This document shows positions 43,301 to 52,886 of a stretch of 64,000 nt of DNA, one piece after another. The stretch is taken from NCBI GenBank assembly GCA_977006965.1, contig OZ345359.1:2480001-2544000 (forward strand). Direction: 5' to 3'. This DNA is from Phymatolithon calcareum. Taxonomy: Eukaryota; Rhodophyta; Florideophyceae; Hapalidiales. Each line of letters begins with the position of its first letter. Within the stretch, counting starts at the first letter, position 1. Under the pieces are notes generated by a model. It did not search any database. It saw only the letters and a list, made by a program, of their open reading frames with translations, and was not told the DNA's origin. Made by a program: the position numbers and the translations under genes.

Positions 43301-43387
43301 GGTACAACATTGGATTCCATTGGAGGATTAAGTGACCTTGAACGCTGCTTGAGATAGAAAAAAGCATGCTCTTCACGTCTTGCAGCG
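40331..43387. other. Intergenic, decayed repeats, no gene recognised
   Basis: 3 kb without a credible gene. At 40610-40650 lies a copy of the GTTACCAACGCATCTGCTGA...CGCTTGGGGCAAC repeat (also at 23.6, 27.4 and 27.8 kb), here preceded by an AT-rich tail. An 80-codon frame runs on from it without motifs. The rest (41.2-43.4 kb) has only short ORFs. An ACTGTAC-type motif is at about 42890. Confidence 0.5.
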
Positions 43388-44271
43388 CTATTCATTATCT
43401 CTGCTCATATACTTTCCAGTTTCAGTACTTACTTTGATTTTCTCACCTATGACGAACAGAAAGAGGAAACAGACGAACGAGTTAGAGATATGATCTTGCG
43501 CATTGAAAGCATCGAGCTCTCTCTCGCGGAGACGGTGCAGTGCAATGCAATGCATCGCGTGTGAGACAGTGATGCTGCACAATTTGCAACACAAGGTTTG
43601 CGAGAAAAGTCAAAATTACCTTCATTGATGAAAAGCGGAACCATGACCTCCGCGCCAGTATCAATAGTACACGGCTTAAGACTGCCTCCCTGCGCTGTAT
43701 TTCCCTTGACACCAGGATCTGTTCGTACGACGGTATATGTGAGTACCTTCGGGAGATCAATACCGAGGATATCGTCATTATGTTTGAGAACTTCAACCTC
43801 CATGCCGATGAGCAAGAATTTGACGATATTGTCACCAAGTGTGTCGGCAGTCATACGCTCCTCCTCATAGCTTTCCATGTTCATGAATACGTAGTCGGCG
43901 CCATCAACGTAAGTATGCTGCATGATCACCTTTTCAAGGGTAGCGCTTGGTACAGTTTCGCCGGCCTTGAAAGTTCGCTCGATCGTGGTACCGGTCTTCA
44001 TGTTTTTCAATTTCGTACGCACGAAGGCCGCGCCTTTGCCGGGTTTTACATGTAGGAATTCGTTCACGCGAAAAACTACTCCGTCGAGCTCGATCGTTGT
44101 GCCGGGTCGGAAATCATTGCTCGAAATGTTGGCAGTCCATCGGGAATTTCGCGCATGATGCAGTCTCGCCGGACTCACGCGTCGCAACTGCGTCCCCCAG
44201 AACGAAGTACATGCCGGTCTTCTTGACGGAACGGCGGACGCGAGGACTGGCATTGCTGGAACAAATGCCAT
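43388..44271 (-). CDS. efp: Plastid elongation factor P, two exons
   Basis: Exon 1 is 44271-43620 and exon 2 is 43446-43388, separated by a 173-nt GT-AG intron (43619-43447). Joining them gives 236 aa and restores the conserved EF-P ending: exon 1 stops after LFINE plus one base, and exon 2 continues [19 protein letters not shown]. Reading through the intron instead gives an unrelated tail. Residues 1 to about 48 are a plastid transit peptide (begins MAFVPAMP, rich in Ala/Ser/Arg). The EF-P body starts near [13 protein letters not shown], with the KOW-like domain containing [17 protein letters not shown] (the KPGKG loop at 76-80, whose lysine is the modified residue in bacteria), followed by two OB-fold domains. 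It is closest in style to cyanobacterial EF-P. It acts in plastid translation, relieving stalls at consecutive prolines. A TTG-started upstream extension is not credible; the ATG at 44271 has a good context. Confidence 0.9.
43447..43619 (-). other. Spliceosomal intron in the EF-P gene
   Basis: 173 nt with a GTAATT donor and a CGTCATAG acceptor behind a pyrimidine-rich stretch. It interrupts a glycine codon (GAA G / GT GAG) and leaves only 19 codons plus part of one in exon 2. It is the only intron in the window that can be proven by restored homology. Confidence 0.88.
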
Positions 44272-44482
44272 AATAGTGAAAGATGGACTTCGGTTCAGTG
44301 TGACGATGGACGCAATGCTAGTTCTGCGGGAGATCAAGCCGTAACTGTGCTGGATTCAAACACGTGGCACTCGGTTCGGGAATTTTGCATTAGCCAATAG
44401 GCGGCCATTAGATTATCTACACGGCAGAAATTTTTGCTTTGCTCCCGACGTAAATTAAGAAAGTTGCTGAAGTTTAACGTGC

Positions 44483-45316
44483 TCCGCGGAGGTCGTAGGT
44501 TCCCGGTGCCCCTAATCGTTGTCTAAGGTACAGATACCATCGCCCGCATCTGAAAAAGATGCACATCCCTTTCACGTGACGTACCGCGACAGTACATGAT
44601 GTAAAGTGGGTACTGTCGAAGCAAATGCCGAGACGCCCGCCAAGTGCATGAGCAGCAGAGAAGCCAATGCAGCGCTTATGTGAGGCTCAGAACGCGGGAC
44701 AAACTGTTGAACTCCGGGAAATAACCCAGTCCACCGAAACAGAACTGCCTGTGACATGAGGTTTTCTTTCCCCTTTCACTTCACATGAGAGGCAGAACAA
44801 GTAAATATACTTGCCGATGTAGGCAATGGATCTGTACTTCAGGTTCTCAAGTCAACAAGCAAAGCACTGTAATAGAAACAGGGATCGGGAAAAGCTGACA
44901 GAAGCTGAGTCCTGTATGATATAGTCTGGTACAGGTAATATTGTCTGAGCGATCACTCGGCAATCCTAAGTGACCTTAGGCTCCATATTTTGCTCTTGTT
45001 CGCATTTATGCGAGAAATTCAATACTGTACAGCGTTAGTTATTATTGGTGCCTCTGTCCCCACGACAGGGGTCCTCAGGTATCATAAAGTAACTACCGAA
45101 AAACTATAACCATTAACTGATAGATTTGTTCATCTTGCTGGATCGCTGGCTTCTATTCAAGAGCCTACAGCTGTACAATTGGCATCAAAGCAGGTGCCTA
45201 TGCGCCCGTCGTTTGTATATGCATAGCATGATTCATTCTTGCAATCCCCATCACATAGAGACGTAAGCTTGAGTTGCAGAACGAAAGGCTTCCTACCGTG
45301 TGCCGGCCAAGCATAG
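44483..45316 (+). repeat. Duplicated upstream block, copy 1 (5' of the 45.3 kb gene)
   Basis: 834 bp that recur, in the same order and orientation, in pieces between 58968 and 64000 (59125, 59479-59640, 59837-60024, 63559-63612 and 63738-64000 mark the piece ends). Identity is about 85-95 percent by eye. Copy 1 is uninterrupted and ends 6 bp before the ATG of the double-ACID gene, so it contains that gene's promoter and 5' leader. Shared blocks include TTCCCGGTGCCCCTAATCGT, AGGCAGAACAAGTAAAT and ATCACATAGAGACGTAAGCT. Confidence 0.85.
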
Positions 45317-45322
45317 TTCCTC

Positions 45323-46675
45323 ATGGACCCCACACATCACACGAAACCAACATTGGTGAAGAAGGAAGAAGATGTGGCAGTGCCGCACATATCCAGCTTT
45401 CCGACCTTCGTAGCTAACGATAGCACAATAAGTGCGGAGGGACATCTGTCGAACGAAGCATCCGTTGATGGACTCGCTGCCAATAATGCACCAAAACCGA
45501 ACAAGAAGGAGGAGGCGGTGACTGTTCCCGAAGCCGAGCACGATACCAGCGTACCTCGAGGCACGTCGCAGCGTGGCATGTCAGGCGTCGGTGTAGATCC
45601 AGCAATAATCCGCGGGCTAAACCCTGTCGCAAGCCGCCCGGGAGCTTCACTCTCGAATGACCAGAGAATATGGCAAGGCAATCTGCATGTACGTGGACAG
45701 TGGAACGAGATGGTGGTGCCGTGCGTTGCGATACAGTACCCCACACCAGACAGGCCGTCTGTACATGACGCTACAGGGTGGCCGTCACAGATATCTTGCG
45801 AGTCATCCAAGTTGAAGCAGTGCGCAAGTGTGTTCCAGTACATGAATGAGCCGATTTCCCAGTGGTATTTGCAGTTCGCACCGGTTGATCCAAACGGTAA
45901 TGAAACGGTGGACCAAAAGCTTGTGCAACTGGTGAAGGTGATGATTCAACGGCAGTTGGCGTTTGAAATCCAATGCAATGAGACACCAAATGCGAACGGA
46001 ACTTTGTACCTCTGGGGAATGCAAATGCCGCCTCATGGGCATTCTCTGTTAGGTGTTTTCCGACCGGGTCCCAGTCCTGTTGAGCACGATACCAGCGTAC
46101 CTCGAGGCGTCGGTGTAGATCCAGCAATAATCCGCGGGCTAAACCCTGTCGCAAGCCGCCCGGGAGCTCCAATCTCGAATGGCCAGAGAATATGGCACGG
46201 CAATCTGCATGTACGTGGACATCGGAACGACATGGTGGTGCCATGCGTTGCGATACGATACCCCACACCAGACAGGCCATCTGTGCATGACGCTACAGGG
46301 TGGCCGTCTCGGTTACATTGCGATTCATCCGGGTTGAAGCAGTGCTCAAGTGTGTTCCAGTACATGAATGAACCGATTTCCCAGTGGTATGTGCGTTTCG
46401 CACCGGTCGATCCAAACGGTAATGAATCTTTGGACCAAAAGCTTGTGCAACTGGTGAAGGTGATGATTCAACGGCAACTGGCGTTTGAAATCCAATGCAA
46501 TGAGACACCTAGTGCGATGGGAACTTTGTACCTCTGGGGAATGCAAATGCCGCCTCATGGGCATTCTCTGTTAGGTGTTTTCCGACCGGGTCCCAGTCCT
46601 GTTGAGAATATCGCGCTCGAGATGAACGAAGTGATAGACACTATTTCTGAATCCGTTCATCGACTGCAATTGTAA
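45323..46675 (+). CDS. Tandem MED25-ACID-like protein, recent paralogue of the MED16-like C-terminus
   Basis: 450 aa, one exon. Residues 1 to about 85 are a unique acidic/Lys-rich leader (MDPTHHTKPTLVKKEEDV...). Two nearly identical copies of the unit found at the end of the MED16-like protein follow. Unit 1 has the linker SQRGMSGVGVDPAI and a domain from RIWQGN (115) to GVFRPG (about 252). Unit 2 has the linker GVGVDPAI and a domain from RIWHGN (289) to about 425. A short unique helix (IALEMNEVIDTISESVHRLQL) ends the protein. DNA identity to 39770-40290 is very high, including third codon positions, so the units derive recently from the MED16-like gene or are homogenised with it. Unit 1 has more changes (QWNEMVV, QISCESS, YLQFAP) than unit 2. 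No propeller or other Mediator segment is present. A likely role is binding the same partners as the MED16-like protein's tail. Confidence 0.75.
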   Translation: MDPTHHTKPTLVKKEEDVAVPHISSFPTFVANDSTISAEGHLSNEASVDGLAANNAPKPNKKEEAVTVPEAEHDTSVPRGTSQRGMSGVGVDPAIIRGLNPVASRPGASLSNDQRIWQGNLHVRGQWNEMVVPCVAIQYPTPDRPSVHDATGWPSQISCESSKLKQCASVFQYMNEPISQWYLQFAPVDPNGNETVDQKLVQLVKVMIQRQLAFEIQCNETPNANGTLYLWGMQMPPHGHSLLGVFRPGPSPVEHDTSVPRGVGVDPAIIRGLNPVASRPGAPISNGQRIWHGNLHVRGHRNDMVVPCVAIRYPTPDRPSVHDATGWPSRLHCDSSGLKQCSSVFQYMNEPISQWYVRFAPVDPNGNESLDQKLVQLVKVMIQRQLAFEIQCNETPSAMGTLYLWGMQMPPHGHSLLGVFRPGPSPVENIALEMNEVIDTISESVHRLQL

Positions 46676-46788
46676 GTTTTTATTTTGGAAGCTCTCAACG
46701 GCGGCATTCACCAACTCCAGAGCAGCTTCCCGTGTATAGCTTCTCAGCGCAGTGCCATCCTATTTCCTAAATGGATTACATTACACTA

Positions 46789-47700
46789 TCATTTCTTCTG
46801 ACATATGGATCTCCAAGGCCAGAAGTTTGTAGCCGTTTTTCTTTCTCTTCCCAAGATCCTTCTACTTTTGGACTTGATAAAATTTCGATGTAGTGCTGTC
46901 AGATTATCTTCCGCAACCTTGTTGAAACGTTCCATGTAGGACTCTGGTTTTCGTGGCCGGAAGCGACCAAAGAACCACTTGACTGCTAGGAGTCGGTGCG
47001 TCCTGGATCGAATCTGAATTTCAGGGTTTACTTTCTCGTTAGTATAGACGGCAATTTTTCTCTTTTTCTTCTTCCTTTTCGATCCATTCTTGACGTCGGC
47101 GGAGGCTCTCGTGTTTTGGGGGTCACCAACCCGCATATGGCTGGCTCGGATCTGCCGCGTAGGAGCTCGTGCTCCTGCAGATAGCGCATATCCCTCTCCG
47201 CATGCTGCATGTCCGCGTCTTTTGCTGCGTAATTGTTTTCTTCTCGATTTTGTCCTTCTCTGCCGGGAGCCTTAGTGAGAAGTGCTCTCCAAGTTGTGCT
47301 CTTCTGATCATAGGTGGCGTAATTCTACAATGGGCTGGCATTCGGACCTGCAATCGTTTTGCGTAGCTGCCGAAAGCAGTGGCGCTTCGCCTGAGTCTGT
47401 CCATGGCGTGAGTTGTATAGCATACTCCCATCTGCATTGCACAAGGGCCTTTTACATTGCTATGTTCTCAGTAGCAGTTAATCTTTTCGCATCGATTTCC
47501 AGGTGTTTTAGCCCCATGAGTATTCCTTTCGCGACGTCGATGCGCTTTAGTGTTGTGTGGTGGGTTACGCCCGTGTTGTTGATCGTGGTTCCAAGGTACT
47601 TCAGTCGACGGGTTTAGTCGAGCTCCTGGCCTGAGAGCCGGAAGTTGCACTTGAATAATGCGGGATAACAAGCACTTCGCTTTTCCTTTCTTAGTGTAGA
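46789..47700 (-). pseudogene. LINE reverse transcriptase C-terminal relic
   Basis: Reads right to left. ELAVSVYTKKGKAKCLL and RLKYLGTTINNTGV (the YLG block after the RT palm) are followed by RLTATENIAM, a stop and KALVQCRWEYAIQL (matching the FKAFIRPVYECAAHI block of the LINE at 48.6 kb). Near 46.9 kb comes LAVKWFFGRFRPRKPESYMERFN, matching CPRWFLGHFPWNPTKLIEE of the same LINE. Several stops and frameshifts are present; it is an old copy. Confidence 0.65.
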
Positions 47701-48031
47701 CTGAGACGGCGAGCTCTTGCGTGGTGACAAGAGGAGACCTGATGAGCGATGAGCGAAATGCTCTACGAACATGAAATGAACTGGTATACGTGACTTACCT
47801 CTCTAGGAGTCTGAAGCTCAGATGGAGCTTGAGCTAAGTACTGTCTGCTGGAGATCGAATGCAGAGCTAACGTGTACTACGTGTACTATCTGTAGTGCGA
47901 CTGGCCTGATAACGACACTGTACTCTGTGTCAGTCAAGTCTGAAACTCCACAGTTCCATGCCATTCCGTTTTCTTTGGCCCAGCTCGTCGCCGTATCTGA
48001 AAGTCATTGCATACCTTCGGATTTAGCACTA
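47701..48031. other. Intergenic, nothing recognised
   Basis: 330 bp between LINE relics. The frame that enters the next repeat is open from 47822, but only its last 40 codons are shared with another copy. Confidence 0.4.
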
Positions 48032-48249
48032 GATGAAGCTCTCAAGGACATTTCAAACTTAATGCTCAAACAACGACTTTCCGATATTCAAAAAGAGATG
48101 CTGGCAATGGCAGTTGATACTTTCCAAAGAAAATGTCCGAAATCAACTAGTTAAATGAGAATGTAAGCGAGGGATTGTAGCGCAACGAAAAGTCTCTCAG
48201 GTGCAATAATAATTGACAAAGGGAACTTCAATTAAACAGAAATCCAAAT
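48032..48249 (+). mobile_element. 3' fragment of the ATCCA-tailed retroposon
   Basis: Second copy of the sequence at 19922-20143, sharing the coding segment KDISNLMLKQRLSDIQKEML and the 3' end AATTAAACAGAAATCCAAA. No TSD was identified. It abuts the inverted LINE fragment at 48254. Confidence 0.7.
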
Positions 48250-48253
48250 CGCA

Positions 48254-48592
48254 ACTTGAGGAATGTCGGCACCTTTCTGATCGCATTATACATGCATCGA
48301 GAGTTGTCAGTTACCTTATTCAGAATTGCATAATATCACGTCAATGGCTCGCGCCACTTCATTCCCTTCGGTAGGGGTCCATGTAGGCTTCTTCAGGGTT
48401 CTGCTGAGTGTACCAATTGCCCATGCTCCTTGCCTACCCATTTCTTCAATCAGCTTCGTTGTGTTCCTAGGGATTGGATTGGATTTCTGTTTAATTCCCT
48501 GTGTCAATTATAATTCCACCTGAGATGTGTGTTCCTAGGGAAGTGACCTAAAAAACCATCTTGCACAGAGAATTCTGAAATTTCTGCTTTGC
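48254..48592 (-). mobile_element. Inverted LINE 3' fragment
   Basis: The reverse complement of 49825-50090 at roughly 90 percent identity, including the peptide TKLIEEMGRQGAWAIGTLS and the 3' segment with AAAGGTGCCGAC. It lies directly beside the forward LINE copy, in opposite orientation. It is interrupted by a 56-bp insertion (48473-48528). Confidence 0.78.
48473..48528 (-). mobile_element. 56-bp micro-retroposon with 12-bp TSD
   Basis: GTGTTCCTAGGG is perfectly repeated at 48461-48472 and 48529-48540. Removing the insert and one repeat restores continuity with the LINE sequence at 49865-49885. In reverse orientation the insert reads as the last about 55 bp of the ATCCA-tailed retroposon (AATTAAACAGAAATCCAATC). 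It is therefore an extremely 5'-truncated copy of that family. Confidence 0.82.
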
Positions 48593-48610
48593 TCCCGACA
48601 TAAATTGGGG

Positions 48611-50025
48611 GCGATCTCACTATTATTGCACGCTCGCAAAATATTTGAATCAGCAGTGGATAAACTGATCCGGAATGAATACGTCTTCAACAGATCACAA
48701 ATGGGATTTCAGCCACGCAAAGGCACGGAAAGAGCCCTTCTCCGCTACACAGCGGCCGTAAGACAAGGAAGGAACACGAAAGCCGTTCTCTACTTGAAGT
48801 CAGCATATGACCGAGTCCCAAGAGAAGAGCTAATGCGAGAAATCGATCTCAGACTATAAGCAAATGTTGCAGCACTAGCCTCCCTCTCTCTGCAGAGGAC
48901 TCACTTCACGGTTATGAACGATACGAGAAGAACGCTAGGAACAAGCGAGCTCGGTATCCCCCAAGGATCCCCCATCAGCCCAACTCTGTTTAACATCCTT
49001 ATGGACACCTTAGCAGAGAGGGTAACCGCTCTGAACGTCAACTATTCTAGTGCTCATCTCGGTCTAAATATGTTTGCGGACGACGTCATACTAATGGCAA
49101 GACACGAAGACGAGCTCCAAGAGATGCTCAATGAATGCACAGAATGGGCATGTATGTATCGAATGACTTGGTCGATCCGAAAGTGCTCAGTCATACTTCC
49201 CAAGAAGAGAACCAAAAGAGCGCTTCTGCCTGAGGAAGTGCAAATAAGGCGCACAGCAGAATATCTTGGTACGTCTATTGATGAGAACGGAATCCGTGAC
49301 GACAGGCTTCTGGAGCGATTCAAAAGTGCAAGCGCTAAGGTGCGACTCATGAGCTTCCTAGGCATGACAAGGAGAGGGTACAGCACTGAAAAGAATATCA
49401 GGCTCTTTAAAGCCTTTATCAGGCCAGTGTATGAGTGCGCTGCACACATAACACCTGATACAATCCGCGTATCGACAGCAGCAGTGCAAATAAAGAAGGA
49501 CATGGCAACGATACTGTTCGGCAAATGGGCAGCGCGGCATTGGAGAAGACTAATGAAGCTTTGCCAAATAGAGCCCTGGGAGTTCCGCCGACAACACCTA
49601 CACTCCAAGTTAAGAAGAAGATTGGGCAAGTAGTAGAAGAGACCGAGGATGCCGGGGCAGAGCTCGAACTCGAAACACTTGACTGCATCCGAGAAGTGAA
49701 CACAGCAACTGACTCTCAAGATAAGCCTAGCCTCCGACGAGTCTGGGAGAAACAAGAAGAACACCGCGCAAGAAAAATAACGTTTTCCAAGAAAGGTCTT
49801 CCACACCACGCAATGAGGATGAAAGAAAGCAGACACAGAATTCTTTGCCCAAGATGGTTTTTAGGACACTTCCCTTGGAACCCAACGAAGCTGATAGAAG
49901 AAATGGGTAGGCAAGGAGCATGGGCAATTGGTACGCTCAGCAAAAGCATGAAGAAGCCCACATGGACCCATACAGAGAATGAAGTGGCACGAGCCATTGA
50001 CGTGATATTATGCGATTCTGAATAA
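48611..50025 (+). pseudogene. LINE reverse transcriptase, inactive
   Basis: RT motifs in order are ISLLLHARKIFE (motif 1, truncated), MGFQPRKGTERALL (motif 2a), VLYLKSAYDRV (motif A), GIPQGSPISPTLFNILMD (motif B), FADDVILMA (motif C, FADD intact), EYLGTSI and the thumb region. The first catalytic aspartate of motif A is replaced by tyrosine (LYLK instead of LDLK). There is an in-frame TAA at 48857 and a frame change near 49620 into the frame carrying VKKKIGQVVEETED...WFLGHFPWNPTKLIEE. It ends at 50025. Inactive by at least three independent lesions. Confidence 0.85.
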
Positions 50026-50100
50026 GATAAATGACAATGCTCGATGCTGGTATAATGCGATTAGAAAGGTGCCGACTTTCCTCAAGTTGGGGCACATGGT
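48611..50100 (+). mobile_element. 5'-truncated LINE with 15-bp TSD, split by a hAT element
   Basis: CGACATAAATTGGGG occurs at 48596-48610 and again at 52528-52542. Between them lies a LINE whose 3' end (52502-52527, with CAATAAATCC) was separated from its body by the later hAT insertion at 50101-52493. The LINE portion is about 1.5 kb and begins inside the first RT motif, as expected of a truncated target-primed insertion. Confidence 0.8.
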
Positions 50101-52493
50101 CACGCTTGGTACCAATATTATTTTTATTGTTTTTATTGCAACATATTGCAATAAAGCCGTAATTGCCTTGAGAGGTACTTATTGAAATAATTATTGCAAA
50201 AGTAATGGCATATGATCGCAAATCAAGGTACACCCTTGCCCTCCTCGGCGCTGGCAAGATCATCGTACACCGCTGCGGTACAGGATCTGTAAGGGAAATT
50301 TACGGAAAAGGGTTATAGAAGCTCCCCACACAGTTTACGTATTGCCACCCGAATCTGCGGCATCCAATTGCTGTCAGGAATTCTGCTCTGTTATCGATGC
50401 CTTTCGATAAATACAGACACGTCGACCGGCATTGACTCGGAAATTAATCCCGAATGCTGTCTTGCTCACGATCTCTTGGACTTCACACTCCTACGAATTG
50501 CGCTGCCAAAACATTACGTCCAGAATATCAAGCAACGGACGCAAACCAGGCCCAAAAGAAGTTGTTAAGGTGCTAAAGCAGAAGCTACGTGAAGAAGAAC
50601 GCGATGTGCAGTCTCGCAGAACCAGAATATCACGCTATAAGGTGCCTTTTAACATCCTTCTCTGTCCGAAAGGTGCTGACTGCCGGGAAAATGTTGAAAT
50701 CGCTTTTGAAAAAGGAAAGGGGTATGCAGACCCATACAGCCACTTGAAGAGTTGCATATCTGGAGGAAGCGAAGATCACGTTTTTCAGGCCTACAGAGAT
50801 GCGCTGGCCAGTCTACGGCGCCACCAAGCAAGCTCGTTTATCTCCACGCACTCACCAATGGCATTTCTCGCAACTGGCAAGGAAAAGACCATGTACGGGT
50901 ACATTAGTCTTGTCGTCTACATGTTCTTCCCGGTGTCACATGTTCAAAGCGAGGAATATCGCAAGTTTTCGTGCTTCCGTGAGAAGTTCTCAACTCGGAT
51001 ATTCAAAGAGACATTATTCAGGCTCGTTGAGCTCGTCGAACTGCGAATAAGAGAAGATATTGCTGATACCAATGGAGCCATTATGCACGATGGCTGGAAC
51101 ACCAATGAGACACATTGCTTGGGTGTATTCGGCTCTTTCATGAGACGTGTGAAGATGCTGGAAAGAAGCACCGCGCGCGAGAATGAAGAGCTCGCTATTG
51201 TACTTCTGTCTGTGAGTCCTATTGCGATAGTAGAAGATGATGATGTTCAAGGAGGCATGTCGGATCTTGAAACCACTATGTTCAACACACACGCTCACGT
51301 GCGTCAACTAGAAGACGTGTTCAACTCCTTCGGGGTCAACGTGCATATCTGGGCAGTTTGTCAGGCTGCTGACAACTGGAATGTCAACAAGTCTATCGCC
51401 AGGCTTATGGAAATCGCTCAAGTTAGCTGTGGTAGTCATAAGCTCAACCTAGAGGTGAACAAGATGGTTGTCAGTGACGATAGACTCCAAGCAGCGATAG
51501 ACTCAGTGCATGCAACGATGATGGACTGCAAAAAACTGAAGAACCGAGCAATACTATGCAGCCTTACTGAATTGGCTCCAGTTATGTATAATGAGACACG
51601 TTCGTCCGGAAAGTATCATATGCTCAAGCGCTTCAACCGCTTACGCGAGCAGTTAATCGACGCGGCAAAGGCGGAAGGAGCAGCGATAGCTATGGACGAG
51701 AGCGAGCAGTTCCGCAACAGATCTATGCTGTACCCAAGTCAGTTTAAGCAAACCAACCAGGTAAATCTGGAACTACAGAAGCACGGTGCTTCGTTGTCGG
51801 ACTGTCGCTTAGCTCTTGATGAGTTGATTTCAGCAGTCGAGTAGTGCAAGTACGATGTCAGCTTGGAAAACACTACATTTCATTTCGTGCATCAATTGTG
51901 TGTGACCCACCATTCGAGTCGGGAGTTGTTAAGATACAGCGCCTTGAGTCCGACACTATGACAAATGAAAAGAAGGATGCATGCAAGAAGCTCAAACTGG
52001 AACACGATGACGGTATAACAAGCTCCATTGGCGGATCGGGACGAGGCCGGCTTTCGATGGCGGAAAGATTTGCCGTAAAAATGCGCAAGCGTGCCGAGGT
52101 CCGTGAGACTTATATAACTTTGACTTTATTCTTAGATCAACTGCCGAGGTGGAGAGGCTTTGGTCGGTGGCCAAGAATGTTTTGACAGATAATCGCAAGA
52201 GGATGATACCGTTATTATCAAAAGCCCTGCTGTTTCTTATAGAGAACAAAGGTTACTGGGACGAGCAGTCGGTCTCCGTGGCGATGAACACTGCCCGGAG
52301 CGTAGGAGTGATCCAACGCGTGAGTGAAGACATGGCGCAGGAGGACCTGAATTAGATTCTGTTATTGCAATTGATATTGGAAGAATGGTCAGATATTGCA
52401 ATTCTTATTTCCTTCAACCTTGCATTATTGGTATTGCAATTGCTATTGCATCATGTGCCCGAATAAATAACAATAATATTGGTACTATCCCTG
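50101..52493 (+). mobile_element. hAT DNA transposon with 8-bp TSD
   Basis: The 8-bp TSD CACATGGT is at 50093-50100 and 52494-52501. The element begins CACGCTTGGTACCAATATT and its other end, read inward, is CAGGGATAGTACCAATATT: terminal inverted repeats of about 20 bp with the CA start usual for hAT. Subterminal regions on both sides are rich in ATTGCAAT-type repeats, probable transposase-binding sites. It is inserted into the 3' end of the LINE at 48.6 kb and so is younger than it. Confidence 0.88.
50432..52355 (+). pseudogene. hAT-family transposase, disrupted
   Basis: The main frame (50432-51844) has no ATG near its start, so an upstream exon or a mutated start is likely. Order of domains: a BED-like zinc-binding segment CPKGADC...HLKSC near residues 80-110; a catalytic-core region with IMHDGWNTNETHCLGVFG, AVCQAADNWNVNKSIARLM and VSCGSHKLNLEV (hAT pattern D...C-x-x-H); and, after a TAG at 51842 and frame changes, the C-terminal dimerisation block TAEVERLWSVAKNVLTDNR...LSKALLFLIENKGYW (52140-52260). 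Short introns could explain part of the disruption (for example a CTTAG acceptor at about 52135), but at least one lesion appears real. Confidence 0.82.
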
Positions 52494-52564
52494 CACATGG
52501 TACCTTCTCAATAAATCCTCTAAATTACGACATAAATTGGGGAACTGTAGACCAAAACGTTCCC

Positions 52565-52679
52565 TGTTGGCTCATACATACATACAATACATACAGACGA
52601 CATATATCCTATATAAACTCTGCCGTTCCCACACTTTGGTGAGGGGAGAAGTAGACAACCCAAAAACATTGTCTCAACA
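52565..52679 (+). repeat. Copia 5' LTR (115 bp)
   Basis: Contains a CATAC tandem patch, a TATA-like CTATATAAACTC and the ending GTCTCAACA. A primer-binding site after it is not obvious (GGTTATAGGCCCCTC follows). Confidence 0.9.
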
Positions 52680-52886
52680 GGTTATAGGCCCCTCACACTA
52701 ACCGCACCTGCACACACGAACGAACACCTCAGGCTGGAGCGCGAAACGGCTACGCAACGTGCCTTGCGCAACCGCCGGCTGGAAGCAAGGTCCCACATCA
52801 GTGACCTCCTGGAAGCAATTGAGATTTCCACTGCTCTAGAGCAATCAGAATCTATCCAACATTCACACGCGTGCACCCCCACAACA

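Noticed and set aside
43447-44337. A 296-codon single-exon version of EF-P
   Set aside because: It starts at TTG and reads through a clear GT-AG intron into a non-homologous tail; the two-exon model restores the conserved EF-P end.
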